Shown: piece by piece, positions 1-8,492 of the stretch | Layout: each line of letters begins with the position of its first letter | Position numbering within the stretch: the stretch's first letter is position 1 | Assembly (NCBI GenBank): GCA_027575765.1 | Contig: JANBPT010001320.1 | Span: 1-10,820 of the forward strand | Reading direction: 5' to 3' | From: Tieghemiomyces parasiticus | Taxonomy: Eukaryota; Kickxellomycota; Dimargaritomycetes; Dimargaritales; Dimargaritaceae | DNA: 10,820 nt | Notes under the pieces: model-generated | Told to the model about the DNA's origin: nothing | Databases searched by the model: none | The model's input: only the letters and a program-made list of their open reading frames with translations | Made by a program: the position numbers and the translations under genes

Positions 1-526
1 GGTTGTGCTTTACCATTATATTCCTTTCACCCTTCCTGTGTTTGATTTATGAGGTTCATTAAAGTGGTCTTAGAATAGGTGACTGGATCAAATGCTAATC
101 TAGGAGGGTATGCATTACATTGTATCGGGGAACCTCCGATCGTTGGGTCCGGCCCTCTTCGTTTACGTGCTTATCAACCACCTTGCTAACCCTGCTAACT
201 AACTTGCCACTTGCCCATTTTTATCTCCTGAGCTCCCGCCCCATCCTACTAATAGCTAGCACCGTTGGTATACAGGGATTAGGTTATACAAATGTTCTCG
301 ACAGGGCTCTTGGTAACTTACAAAGGCCGCCTGATCAGACTGCAAGTCGGGTTCCCAAGGCCATTGGCCGCCATGCTTGCAAGTATCGTAAAAGGGCTGG
401 AAGGTACACGAGCGACCTAGTGACATCGCCTTTTTATCTGGCTTATTAAAGAAGCTATGGGACAAGAACGGCCGGCCAGCCCAACAGAGTGCAAGTGAAA
501 CGAGATTACAGTGGACCAGGCAAGCC
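1..526. other. Gene-free flank downstream of the WD40 gene
   Basis: I see no gene here. The open frames of about 90-110 codons on both strands have no recognisable domain and unbiased composition. On the minus strand this is the 3' flank of the WD40 gene. The only processing-like signals are AATAAG (447-442) and GATAAAAA (438-431), about 80-95 nt past the stop codon; neither is an exact AATAAA, so the poly(A) site is uncertain. The neighbouring gene to the left lies outside the window. Confidence 0.6.
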
Positions 527-3500
527 CTACAAATCATCCATATCGTCTTCGTCGTGGCCGTTATCTAGCCGGGGTCCACCATCAACCTCTTCGCTGGGCG
601 ATGACCGCCTCGGACGGGTCGACGTCACCTGCTGCTGCTGCTGCTGCCTTAGAAGGTCGGCGGCGGTCTGCACCGACGGCGTGGGTTGGTTGGCGGAAGC
701 GGTTCCGACCTCCGGCGGGCGTTCCCGACGGGCCGACCAATTATCACCCAACAACGTGGTCAGCAACCTCGTCTCTACCGTCTCCCCTTCTTCACTCGTC
801 TCTTCCTCGTCGTTGTAAATATCGTCATTCGATTGTGTTTCTCCTTCGTCATATTCCAGCGCCTCGGTGACCCATTCGTACTCCAGTTCCATTTCACTAC
901 CATCTTCGTCGTCGAAATCGGAATACAGGTACCGCGGTCCCCATATCAGCTGCCGGCTCGAAAGTCGCCGGTGGACCTCATTGGCCTCGGTAATATTCTC
1001 GGCATCCACCATTCGACTCTCCGAGTAAAACGGGAAGGTATGGCGTAGTTCAGCCGCGAGCGGGGTATGGAGTGGGTGGTTGCCGTGTAGTACGGCGTAG
1101 GAAGCGGTGCCGGCACGGGCACCCGCCGGAACATTGTCGTCGGGTTCGTCGGTGGCCCGGTCAAACGATACTCCAGGCTGCGATCGCCGGTAGGGTGAAA
1201 ATATCTTGACAGTGTTGTCGATCCCTGACACGGCCAGGAACGGGAGGGTCGGGTGGCCTTGTGTCACGTTGACCACGTCAGAGTCGCCCTGGAGGATCTG
1301 TCGGAGGGCCCCCGTCCTTTGGTCCCAGATGAAAAGGTTCCCGTCGTCGCTTCCCGACACCACGTACTCGTCGTTTGGCCCATAGTAATTGACGCCCTTG
1401 ATCGTCGTGACATTTCCATGTCCCTGGAAACTCCGCAGCTGGCTAAGAATTTTCGTGTCGGACCAACAGTCGTGTGGCTCATGAATAGATGGATAGTCGC
1501 CGGACCACCTGGCTGTGTCGTCATCGTCTTCCTCGCCTTCATCGCTCAGTCCCGTGTCATCTGTGTCCGTCCATTCGGTTGACCGGAGAAGCGAAACGGT
1601 ATCCTGCGTAGCATCAGGGATGGTGGTGGATAGGTCCGAAGGCCCGGTCACGGGGTCTTCGTCGCCGCTTCGGTCGTCCTTATCCGACCCGGTACTACCC
1701 TCAGATGTCAGAGAGTAGCCCGAGTCGTGGCGCCGTTCATCATCATCACTCGATCTGACCCTGTCGATTCGAGTCAGCTGGCGAATGACGGCTGTGGCAG
1801 TCAGGTTCAGGGTCGCGACGTGAGGTAGGATGTCACGCAGTAAGACGCGCAACAGCCCGGCTAGTCCGTTACCGTCATCGTCATTACCAGCATCACCGTA
1901 GTGATCAGAGGTCACGCCCGAGCCCGCGAGGTCGACCTCCAGGTGAGGGTGGATGTCGTCGAGGCGCCGTCGCAATTCGCCCATGGCCTGCGCGCTCACT
2001 CCGAAATCGGCGGCGTGGATCGGAAAAAGATCGTTAACCTGGCCTAGAGGCAGGTAGGCTCCATGGGCGGTGGAAGCCGCCACTGCCGCGGCTACAGTGT
2101 CGGCCTCGCGTTGGAACGCGGTGCGCAGTTCGTCAGGAGGCAGAGGCGGGGCATATCGCGTGAGATCAGGCCCAACAGCGTAGGCGCGATGCAGGTGGGC
2201 TAGACAGGCACGCCCACGCTGAGCAGCCGATAGGTCCACATCGGCGTCCTCCTCAGAGGGCTCCAGGAGGGCCCACACACCTCGTAAGAGGTGAATGAGG
2301 AGACGCAGGTAAGCGGTGAGCTGGGTGGGGGCCAGAGCGGCCTCGACGGTCTGCACCACATCGTGGGCGCTCTCCAGATGGCTTAGTACGAGGTAGTAAG
2401 CGGCCGGGTCAAGCGGATTAGCGGTGGCGCCGCCGGTGGCTGGTCGGAGCAAACGTTCTTGGGCATCAGGCCGGCTGAGGAGCGGAACAACAGCGGCGTG
2501 GACCCTGCGTAATAGGCCCAAGGCTTTGAGGAGATGATCTACGGCTCGCGCCGGCAGGACGCAGTGGTTCCATGGGGAAGGTACAGCGGCGACGTAAGGA
2601 AGGGCGGTCGTAGTCGATGCCGGGGTGCGCACACCTGCGCGGACATGATTGAGCAGCTCGGCAACGCGCAGATCGGCGTCAGCGAGTCGGCGGGTGAACG
2701 CCCGGACTGCCGCTCGACGTAGGGTCTGTTCGATGTGGTAGTTAGTGTCGGTTAAAGGGGAGTATCCCGCGTTTGTGGATGAGGACCGGGCGCGGCGCAC
2801 CCCCGGTAGGACTGGAAAGGGCCGGCGATTCGACGGCCGGTCGTCGATGGTCAGTTCCGGATCCGCAGAGGCCGATGACGGGGTGAGTGGGGCCGGTGGT
2901 AAGGAGGCCGAGCGGTTGCGGCCCTGGAGGATGAGCGAGAGACGGAAGGGCGGGCGACGGGACGGTGGTCCGTCCGGAATCCGGTGGGGCGGTGGTGATG
3001 AAGGGGCAGGGGCGAGTCGGGGATGAGCGTCCGTACCGAGTCCCTGTCGGCCCCGTTTGGTGGCTGACGAGCCTAAGGTCTTCCCGTGGGGCTGAGACGT
3101 CAACGTCAGATTGGCCGCGGCCCGGGTGTCAAACGTATAAATATGATCGGAGTGCCAACTGGCCAGGAGTTCCCCAGCCCGGGCATTACTATACCGTACG
3201 GCGGTGATTTCGACCGACGGCGAGTCATCGTTCATTCCATCAGGTTTGAAGCGGGCGACGGCCTGGCCGGTCCTTGAGGTCGACCTGCGTACCGCCGTGG
3301 CCGGCCGAGGGAGCATGCGGCGATCATGGATGAAGCCTAAGGGTATGGTACCGCCGGAGGCCAGGTAGTTGGGATCGCGTTGGTTTAACGAAATGGCGTG
3401 GAAACGAATATCGTATTGCCGGAAATCAACCAGACTGGTCCTGCAGCCAGTCGAACCGTCAGCGGAAGCATAGCCGTGGTGGTTCGGATCGCTAGCCGGG

Positions 3501-4063
3501 GCCCGCAAGTCAAACTGGTGGATCCGGCCGTCCTCGCCGCAGGAAAAAAATATATGGGGGTTCCCGTCCTCCACCTCGATACGCTTGACGGGTTGGTCAT
3601 GGCAGGTATACACACCCTTTGTGGACAGGCCCTGCTCTCGCGGAACGGTTGATTTGGCTCCATCGAACGTCCGTAGCGGGGCCAGAAGGTTGCGGTTCAC
3701 ATCGAAGGTCAGGATTTGGCCGTCGCGAGAGCAGCTAACCACTACCGAGTCGTTACAGGCCGGCATGAAGCGGGCGCTGAAGATATTGGCTTGATGGCTC
3801 GTGGTATACTGCGTTACGAGCTCGTAGTTGCGGTCGCTGCGCCAAAGGCAGAGGGTCGTATCATCCGACCCGGAGAGCAGGAGCTGGCCCGTGGACGACC
3901 AGCACAGAGTATTGACGCATCCCGAGTGAGCGCTGAGGATATCAGTTAGGCGTAGCCGGTCAACGACCCCCGGGCTCTTATAGACCGCCCGGGTGAAGGC
4001 CAGAGGGGACGGGCCGTCCACGTCACGCCGGGCCAAGCGGTCGGGCAGGGGCGCGGTAAGCAT
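527..4063 (-). CDS. DCAF6/DCAF8-like WD40 protein, putative CUL4-DDB1 substrate receptor, with a large insert
   Basis: This is an intronless ORF of 1178 residues. N-terminal WD40 blades run from about residue 43 (SAHSGCVNTLCW, then SGSDDTTLCLW) to about 314. They include the family phrase HQANIFSARFMP (90-101) and SCGEDGR (174-180). A C-terminal pair of blades at 870-957 carries SFQGHGN, KGVNYYGPNDEYVVSGSDDG and SGIDNTVKIFSP, a close match to the end of DCAF6/DCAF8 propellers. WDxR-like boxes, which in this family contact DDB1, occur at F184-R187, F311-R314 and W913-R916. Residues 320-869 are an insert: a Pro/Ser/Arg-rich linker, an Ala/Leu-rich probable helical region (about 443-765) and an acidic stretch (771-858). 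The tail (1018-1178) is acidic with a Q6 tract. The ATG has G at -3, and no other minus-strand ATG occurs for 327 nt upstream. Known family members recruit substrates to CRL4 ligases; this role is inferred here. No IQ motif was found, so DCAF6 cannot be separated firmly from DCAF8 or WDTC1. Confidence 0.85.
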   Translation of the reverse strand: MLTAPLPDRLARRDVDGPSPLAFTRAVYKSPGVVDRLRLTDILSAHSGCVNTLCWSSTGQLLLSGSDDTTLCLWRSDRNYELVTQYTTSHQANIFSARFMPACNDSVVVSCSRDGQILTFDVNRNLLAPLRTFDGAKSTVPREQGLSTKGVYTCHDQPVKRIEVEDGNPHIFFSCGEDGRIHQFDLRAPASDPNHHGYASADGSTGCRTSLVDFRQYDIRFHAISLNQRDPNYLASGGTIPLGFIHDRRMLPRPATAVRRSTSRTGQAVARFKPDGMNDDSPSVEITAVRYSNARAGELLASWHSDHIYTFDTRAAANLTLTSQPHGKTLGSSATKRGRQGLGTDAHPRLAPAPSSPPPHRIPDGPPSRRPPFRLSLILQGRNRSASLPPAPLTPSSASADPELTIDDRPSNRRPFPVLPGVRRARSSSTNAGYSPLTDTNYHIEQTLRRAAVRAFTRRLADADLRVAELLNHVRAGVRTPASTTTALPYVAAVPSPWNHCVLPARAVDHLLKALGLLRRVHAAVVPLLSRPDAQERLLRPATGGATANPLDPAAYYLVLSHLESAHDVVQTVEAALAPTQLTAYLRLLIHLLRGVWALLEPSEEDADVDLSAAQRGRACLAHLHRAYAVGPDLTRYAPPLPPDELRTAFQREADTVAAAVAASTAHGAYLPLGQVNDLFPIHAADFGVSAQAMGELRRRLDDIHPHLEVDLAGSGVTSDHYGDAGNDDDGNGLAGLLRVLLRDILPHVATLNLTATAVIRQLTRIDRVRSSDDDERRHDSGYSLTSEGSTGSDKDDRSGDEDPVTGPSDLSTTIPDATQDTVSLLRSTEWTDTDDTGLSDEGEEDDDDTARWSGDYPSIHEPHDCWSDTKILSQLRSFQGHGNVTTIKGVNYYGPNDEYVVSGSDDGNLFIWDQRTGALRQILQGDSDVVNVTQGHPTLPFLAVSGIDNTVKIFSPYRRSQPGVSFDRATDEPDDNVPAGARAGTASYAVLHGNHPLHTPLAAELRHTFPFYSESRMVDAENITEANEVHRRLSSRQLIWGPRYLYSDFDDEDGSEMELEYEWVTEALEYDEGETQSNDDIYNDEEETSEEGETVETRLLTTLLGDNWSARRERPPEVGTASANQPTPSVQTAADLLRQQQQQQVTSTRPRRSSPSEEVDGGPRLDNGHDEDDMDDL
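629..646 (-). repeat. (CAG)6 microsatellite encoding polyglutamine
   Basis: Six perfect CTG units on the plus strand read as CAG codons in the WD40 gene, giving Q1140-Q1145 in its disordered C-terminal tail. All six codons are CAG, with no CAA interruption, so the tract could vary in length. Confidence 0.9.
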
Positions 4064-4393
4064 GTCGAATCAGGAGGTGGGCTGTACGGGCCAAGTCGGG
4101 TAGACTGGCAGTAGCCAGTCCTGTGTGCGAGGGGGGCGGCAAGGCGGACCGGGTTGTTGGCAGCGGTTGCACGGCCGTAAGGGCGGGCAATGTACTGATT
4201 AGTAAGCTAGTAGCCAGGGGAGTTTGGTGGTACGCTAGAAATAGTTGTTGGTCTATTAGGGTATGGGTGGCCAAAAAGGAGGCCAAGTTGGCTTTGCGGA
4301 TGGAGGGTAGCGAATGTGGGGGGGGGGTGAGAGGGTGAGTGGGCAGGCGAAGGGACTTGCGGAGCACGTCGGAAGTGTGGCCAGTGGGCGCAT
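4064..4393 (-). promoter_or_regulatory. ATG-free, pyrimidine-rich 5' leader of the WD40 gene
   Basis: Read on the coding (minus) strand, this stretch is rich in C and T and includes a run of ten C (4327-4318). It has no ATG between the gene's start at 4063 and 4393. The ATG at 4393 opens a 45-codon frame ending at 4256. A small GC hairpin (GCGCC-TTCC-GGCGC, 4395-4408) sits beside that ATG. Pyrimidine-rich tracts just upstream of the start are common in fungal promoters and leaders. The assignment as leader is inference. Confidence 0.45.
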
Positions 4394-4443
4394 AGCGCCT
4401 TCCGGCGCGTGGAAGCGAATAGGCTCAAAGCGGGCGCAGCCTA

Positions 4444-4468
4444 CTGCCCAGGAAAAAAATATAATAAA
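4444..4468 (-). promoter_or_regulatory. TATA-like / T-tract element upstream of the WD40 gene
   Basis: On the minus strand this reads TTTATTATATTTTTTTCC followed by TGGGCAG. It lies about 380-400 nt upstream of the WD40 start codon. Two readings fit: an AT-rich core promoter element, or the pyrimidine tract and CAG of a 3' splice site ending a 5'-UTR intron (AG at 4445-4444). It resembles the T-tract plus CCTGCAG inside VPS55 intron 4. The sequence alone does not decide. Confidence 0.3.
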
Positions 4469-4780
4469 GAGTGATGTACCAAGCCACCCCCTGGAGAGCT
4501 TACTTCGGCGTACCCTCCACTCCAGAATGTGCCCGCCGTCCCCTCCCCTCTTCCTCCTTCTGTTTTCAACCGACTCACAGCTTGGCTCGCCGGTGGGTTG
4601 GGCTGTAAAGATGGAGCATGGGCGTAATAGACATCATACAATTTTGTGGTTTAGACTCAGTCACGGGGGAGCCACTTGAAGAACACCATCATTGCTGATA
4701 CACAGTCTACAACCTAAGCCAACCTTTATGGAGCAAAAGCCAGGAGTCACGATAGTACATCTAGCTGTGACCTCATCATC

Positions 4781-4786
4781 CACGTG
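4781..4786. promoter_or_regulatory. CACGTG E-box
   Basis: A palindromic CACGTG is followed by GGG, the form preferred by fungal basic helix-loop-helix factors of the Pho4/Cbf1 type. It lies about 720 bp upstream of the WD40 start codon, just before an 8-9 G run. A single hexamer is weak evidence, and occupancy is unproven. Confidence 0.25.
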
Positions 4787-4927
4787 GGAGGGGGGGGTTT
4801 GTTCCCACTGGGGTGCGTACTAGATAGATATGTAGGGTCGAATACTCTCGAAGGCATGTCCGTTACCCCTCTTATCACAATACATTAGCCGAAACGCCCA
4901 GCCCTATCGTTGGCGGGTACATATGAT

Positions 4928-5022
4928 GGGGGCGGAGTCTAGTGGGGCGGATGTGGGCGGTAGGTTTCGGATTGGGGCCGGTTGTGGAGCCACCCATATA
5001 TAGCAATGCAAAAAATATATAG
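4928..5022. promoter_or_regulatory. GC-box array followed by paired TATATAG elements
   Basis: Three G-rich boxes with a GGGCGG core stand within 33 bp: GGGGGCGG (4928-4935), GGGGCGG (4944-4950) and GGGCGG (4955-4960). Two TATATAG elements follow at 4997-5003 and 5016-5022. On the plus strand the order (GC boxes, then TATA, then an 8-T tract near 5044) looks like a promoter firing rightward, toward the 3' end of the PPR-like gene where no ORF exists. TATATA also reads on the minus strand, so it could instead serve the WD40 gene about 930 bp away. Confidence 0.35.
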
Positions 5023-5362
5023 TTGGGCGTTCTCCTTTCCGCCTTTTTTTTCTACACTTATAGAGGGGTAGATATGTTCATTTTTATACATTCTTCCTTT
5101 CTTGGGGTAGTAAGGCCGACCTCAACTTAACCAATGGAATCTATGCTGGTGTCTTAGGGCGTTTATTCACAATCATGAGCACACTCGACCCACACATTCT
5201 CGGGCGGTAGCAGGTGGGTAGCCCGTGTTGGTTATAAATCTATTGGCAGTGGCTTATATCAGCTAATGACGGCTGAACCCTTTCGGGGACCCGGACCGGC
5301 TCACCAGTTCAATCTGCCACTACTTGGCTTATTGTATAGGACACGGTTTATACACCTTCCGA

Positions 5363-5368
5363 TTTATT
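5363..5368 (-). terminator. AATAAA poly(A) signal of the PPR-like gene
   Basis: An exact AATAAA on the minus strand lies about 107 nt past the TGA stop of the PPR-like gene, a normal distance for a fungal 3' UTR. The surrounding AT-rich sequence fits. Cleavage site not determined. Confidence 0.45.
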
Positions 5369-5474
5369 TTAGTTTGTGGACCTTGCGTTCTCTTTACACA
5401 AGTAATTCCGGCTAGCCCTGGCTGCTGCCCTCATGAAAAATCGTTCAGAAGGAAGGTCAATCCAAAGCCTTAAC

Positions 5475-8400
5475 TCAGTCGACGGTCCCCATTTGACACA
5501 GCTCCTGCCACTGAGTGTCGTTTGGCCGGAACGATTCAACCCAGGCTAAAAGTTCCGTACAATCCGGGTGACGTACATAGGCTAAAAATTCGAGCAGCAC
5601 GGCCAACTGGTTGTAGGCGAGGAGAGCTCGCAGCAGAGTGTGGACCAAGCGCTCGTCAGGCTCGACAGCTTGCTCGGGCACCAGGGTGATGAGCACCGCC
5701 AGTGCCTGTTCGGGTCGTTGGCGGGCGCAGTGGTGCTCCATGAGAGACCCACACGTCCGGGCGGTGTGTGGGTACCCGTGATGCCGGCGGACTTGGTCGA
5801 CCAGGTCAAGGTCAAGGCCATCGTGGAGGGTGGTGGCCTCGTAAAGCAGATCAATGCTGGAGGCGTCCAAGCCGACTTGCTCGGTGGCCAGGTAGTCCGC
5901 CAGTTCCCGCAGATGCGAGCTGTCCTGAGCGCGGAGGTAAACCGCAAATAAGGCGTTCCATGTGGGCCCAATATCCCGGTCGAAGGCCTTGAGCCGGTGG
6001 ACAAAAGCAGCGTGGAGCCGCGGCAGTGGGAGGAGGTCCAGATAGCACTGCGGTCGGCGGAGGAGGAGGTAGCGCTGTATCGTAGCATCCGGCACAAACC
6101 CTAGACGCAGACCCTCGTGGAACGACCGCGCGGCCCGGGCATACGATTTGGTCTCGATCAGGGCTATGATCAGTACGCCAAACACCTGGGTGTCGAACGG
6201 ATGCCCTTGCTCGCTCAATTCATCGTACAGCGTGATTGCCGCTTTGTAGTCCCGGTATGCTACCAGCCCAGCGACTCGGGCCATACCGATGGCCGGGTGC
6301 ATAATCGATAGCCCCGCCTGTTCATGCTGGCGCAGGTAGAACTGCGCCAGGTCGGGCCGGCCCAGGCGGTGCGAGCTAAACACCAGCTGGGCAGACAGTT
6401 CCGAGGTGGGTGGATGGCCAGCCTCGCGCATCCGCTGGTAGTAAATGTAGGCCAGTAGGTGGCGGTCACGATCATCGAGGGTCATCACAACGGTGGCCCA
6501 CGTGCTCGACGGGATGCGGTCAGGGCGTATTCGCTTCCCGAGCTTAGTCCAGTGCCGGAGGAAAGTGCCGCGTGGCCCAAAGACCAGGTAGCCTCGCAGG
6601 AGTGCAGCCAAGCAGGCCGGCTGGGTGTATCGGAAGTTAAGACCCAACCACGCGTCCGCCCGCCAGAATACGGCCCGATGGTTATGCGCGACGGCCTGTG
6701 TGACAAGGTGCACGATCTGGCGCTGAAGGGGCCGGTGTTCCGCCTGCAGCCCGGCGAGGGACTGGGTCAGTGCCCACGCTTCCTCTAGGTGGCCGGCGCG
6801 GGCCAGATCGTGGACAATACAGTGGAGTTCTGAGGCGTGGAGATCAGTGGTGGTGAAGCGTGTCCGCTGGTATATCGCCTGGACCGACGAGTAGTCGCCG
6901 GCCACGGTCAGCGCGCGGATCACTGTCTGGGCCGCGGCCGGGCTACGAAGCGGTTCCTGCGGATCGAGGGTTCGGTACAATGCGGCGAAATCGACCCGGG
7001 CTGCATGCGTGGCCACCAAGGGGGCAACGGTGAGGAGGATGGTGGGGCTGGCAGATAGTCGGCGAGCCCGCATGGCGTCGAGGAATTCTAGTGCCCAATC
7101 GGGCTCCCTAGCGGCGATGTAAGCGCCGATCACCCGGTTAAAGTCGCTGACCGCAAACGTCTCGCGGGCCGCTAGGAGTGGGGCGTGCAGAGCTGCTAAC
7201 CGGGAGTGGTTATCGGGAAAATGGCCGTACCGATGGGCCAGAGCTGCTAGTACCCGTGGGGCATCGGTTAGCTCGCGGGCCTCCAAGCGACTATGCAGTC
7301 CTGGGACGTCATATCCGTGGACCGTTTCCACCAGAGCCACCACCCGGCCGGGATCGCGCATCCACGGCTGTTCATCTATGGCACGTTTCCACAGCTCCCG
7401 GGCTAGTCCGTGGAGGCCGGCCCGGTAGAAGGCGTTGACCCATCGCACAAAAGTATTCGGGTTGATTTGATCTAACGTATCGCGAAGACTAGAATGAAGC
7501 CAAGTAAGGACCGACTGGGCCCGCGGGCGAGCAAATGTTTCGAATGGCGCGGTGATCATCTCGAGGCACCGGACGGGTGGCAGGTTGCGGGCCACACGGG
7601 GCTCCCGCAGGAGGTGCCAGAATTGGTCGTGGTGAGGCGGCGAGGTCCACAGCGCGACTAGGACGTGGGCATAGGCAGTCGGAGCGTAAGGGAAGCGATG
7701 CGTTTCGACGAACGTGAGGAAGCGGTCCAGGGCGTTTATGTCACCTCGCACTGCTAGAGCCTGGAGCGGAGCCGCCAGCATATCCGGTGTGGGCCGTTCG
7801 CCAACGGACGAAAGTTGCCGGAGCAACTCGCACGCATTCTCGGGTAGGCCCACCCGACACAGTGATTTGGCCATGGTGACATAGCAGCGCTGGTCGACTG
7901 GTTCTGGGTACCGGCGGTGGCCCGGGCGCACCTTGACTGCCCCGCTGATCGGCTCCCGGTCCAGTTGGGCGGCGCGGTGGACCTCGCCGACGGCGAACCA
8001 GTCCTCCACCATCATACAGATGGCCGCCCGGACGGCGGCGGGAGTCCAGTTGGGAGAATCAGGTGCGGCCGCCTTCCTAGTGGCACTAGCCTTGTCTAGA
8101 GCGGCGGCTTGACAGACCCGGTCGTATAGCTCACTGAAGAGACGCATGAGGCTATAGTAGCGGGCGTTCTTCAGGGAGTGGAAAAGGTCATTGTTGGCAA
8201 TGGCGAGGTAGGCCTGCCAGGCGCGGTCGTGATCTTGATCCTGGAGGGCCTGGAAGAGCGGCCGGGAGAAGTTGCGGGTGGGGATGGCAACCTGGATGGG
8301 TCGTTCGTGGGCTGAGGTAAAACGTGCAGTGACCTGTACCGAGAATTGACGGGTGCCAGCCGTGTCGCAAGACCACCGGTCTGGTATGCGACCAAGTGGG

Positions 8401-8492
8401 GCCGCTTTCCCCGAGCCATACGCCACTGTCCAGTGCGATCCACGGGCGGCCAACTGCAAGGATCCCCTGGGCAGCTTGAAACCTGAGCGCAT
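5475..8492 (-). CDS. PPR-like helical-repeat protein, probably mitochondrial
   Basis: This intronless ORF encodes 1005 residues. Translation is taken from the ATG at 8492; the frame extends four codons upstream to a TTG, which is unlikely as a start in a nuclear gene. The N-terminus is rich in R, S and A with its first acidic residue at D38, then TRQFS (47-51): a typical mitochondrial presequence and cleavage region. The rest is built from helix pairs of about 35 residues. The clearest are three tandem units at 696-730, 731-767 and 768-802, the last ending GLRLGFVPD. Weaker units lie near 201-237, 345-379, 449-482, 520-553, 555-588 and 660-695. PPR proteins of this size in fungi bind organellar RNA and support stability, processing or translation of particular mitochondrial transcripts. 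The target here is unknown. Repeats are divergent, so a TPR-like or other alpha-solenoid fold remains possible. The start has C at -3, a weak initiation context. Confidence 0.75.
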   Translation of the reverse strand: MRSGFKLPRGSLQLAARGSHWTVAYGSGKAAPLGRIPDRWSCDTAGTRQFSVQVTARFTSAHERPIQVAIPTRNFSRPLFQALQDQDHDRAWQAYLAIANNDLFHSLKNARYYSLMRLFSELYDRVCQAAALDKASATRKAAAPDSPNWTPAAVRAAICMMVEDWFAVGEVHRAAQLDREPISGAVKVRPGHRRYPEPVDQRCYVTMAKSLCRVGLPENACELLRQLSSVGERPTPDMLAAPLQALAVRGDINALDRFLTFVETHRFPYAPTAYAHVLVALWTSPPHHDQFWHLLREPRVARNLPPVRCLEMITAPFETFARPRAQSVLTWLHSSLRDTLDQINPNTFVRWVNAFYRAGLHGLARELWKRAIDEQPWMRDPGRVVALVETVHGYDVPGLHSRLEARELTDAPRVLAALAHRYGHFPDNHSRLAALHAPLLAARETFAVSDFNRVIGAYIAAREPDWALEFLDAMRARRLSASPTILLTVAPLVATHAARVDFAALYRTLDPQEPLRSPAAAQTVIRALTVAGDYSSVQAIYQRTRFTTTDLHASELHCIVHDLARAGHLEEAWALTQSLAGLQAEHRPLQRQIVHLVTQAVAHNHRAVFWRADAWLGLNFRYTQPACLAALLRGYLVFGPRGTFLRHWTKLGKRIRPDRIPSSTWATVVMTLDDRDRHLLAYIYYQRMREAGHPPTSELSAQLVFSSHRLGRPDLAQFYLRQHEQAGLSIMHPAIGMARVAGLVAYRDYKAAITLYDELSEQGHPFDTQVFGVLIIALIETKSYARAARSFHEGLRLGFVPDATIQRYLLLRRPQCYLDLLPLPRLHAAFVHRLKAFDRDIGPTWNALFAVYLRAQDSSHLRELADYLATEQVGLDASSIDLLYEATTLHDGLDLDLVDQVRRHHGYPHTARTCGSLMEHHCARQRPEQALAVLITLVPEQAVEPDERLVHTLLRALLAYNQLAVLLEFLAYVRHPDCTELLAWVESFRPNDTQWQELCQMGTVD

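Larger units (their letters stand above)
4394..5474. other. Intergenic region between the WD40 and PPR-like genes
   Basis: No coding region is convincing in this stretch. It should hold the promoter of the WD40 gene and, at its right end, the 3' flank of the PPR-like gene. Visible elements are an A7/TATAATAA block (4453-4468), a CACGTG box (4781-4786), a GC-box/TATA-like cluster (4928-5022), a T8 tract near 5044, a CCAAT pentamer around 5130 and an AATAAA on the minus strand (5368-5363). No tRNA, 5S, U1, U2, U4, U5 or U6 signature was recognised by eye. Confidence 0.6.

Noticed and set aside
511..870. Plus-strand frames opposite the WD40 and PPR-like genes
   Set aside because: They are antisense shadows in GC-rich coding DNA, with no domains and compositions set by the real genes.
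4023..4367. A 114-codon minus-strand frame overlapping the start of the WD40 gene
   Set aside because: It begins with GTG, has no ATG back to the upstream stop near 4425, and reads as low-complexity Pro/Leu/Ser from the pyrimidine-rich leader.
3540..4463. A 15-bp identical sequence CAGGAAAAAAATATA at 3540-3554 and 4449-4463
   Set aside because: The first copy is ordinary WD40 coding sequence (residues HIFFSC on the other strand) and both are mostly A-tract; coincidence is likely.
5248..5321. A 74-nt tRNA-like segment with AGTGGC/GCCACT ends and a GTTCAAT motif
   Set aside because: No D arm, no anticodon stem and a T stem that does not pair; on either strand it fails as a tRNA. The shared AGTGGCAG with U4 snRNA is only 8 bases.
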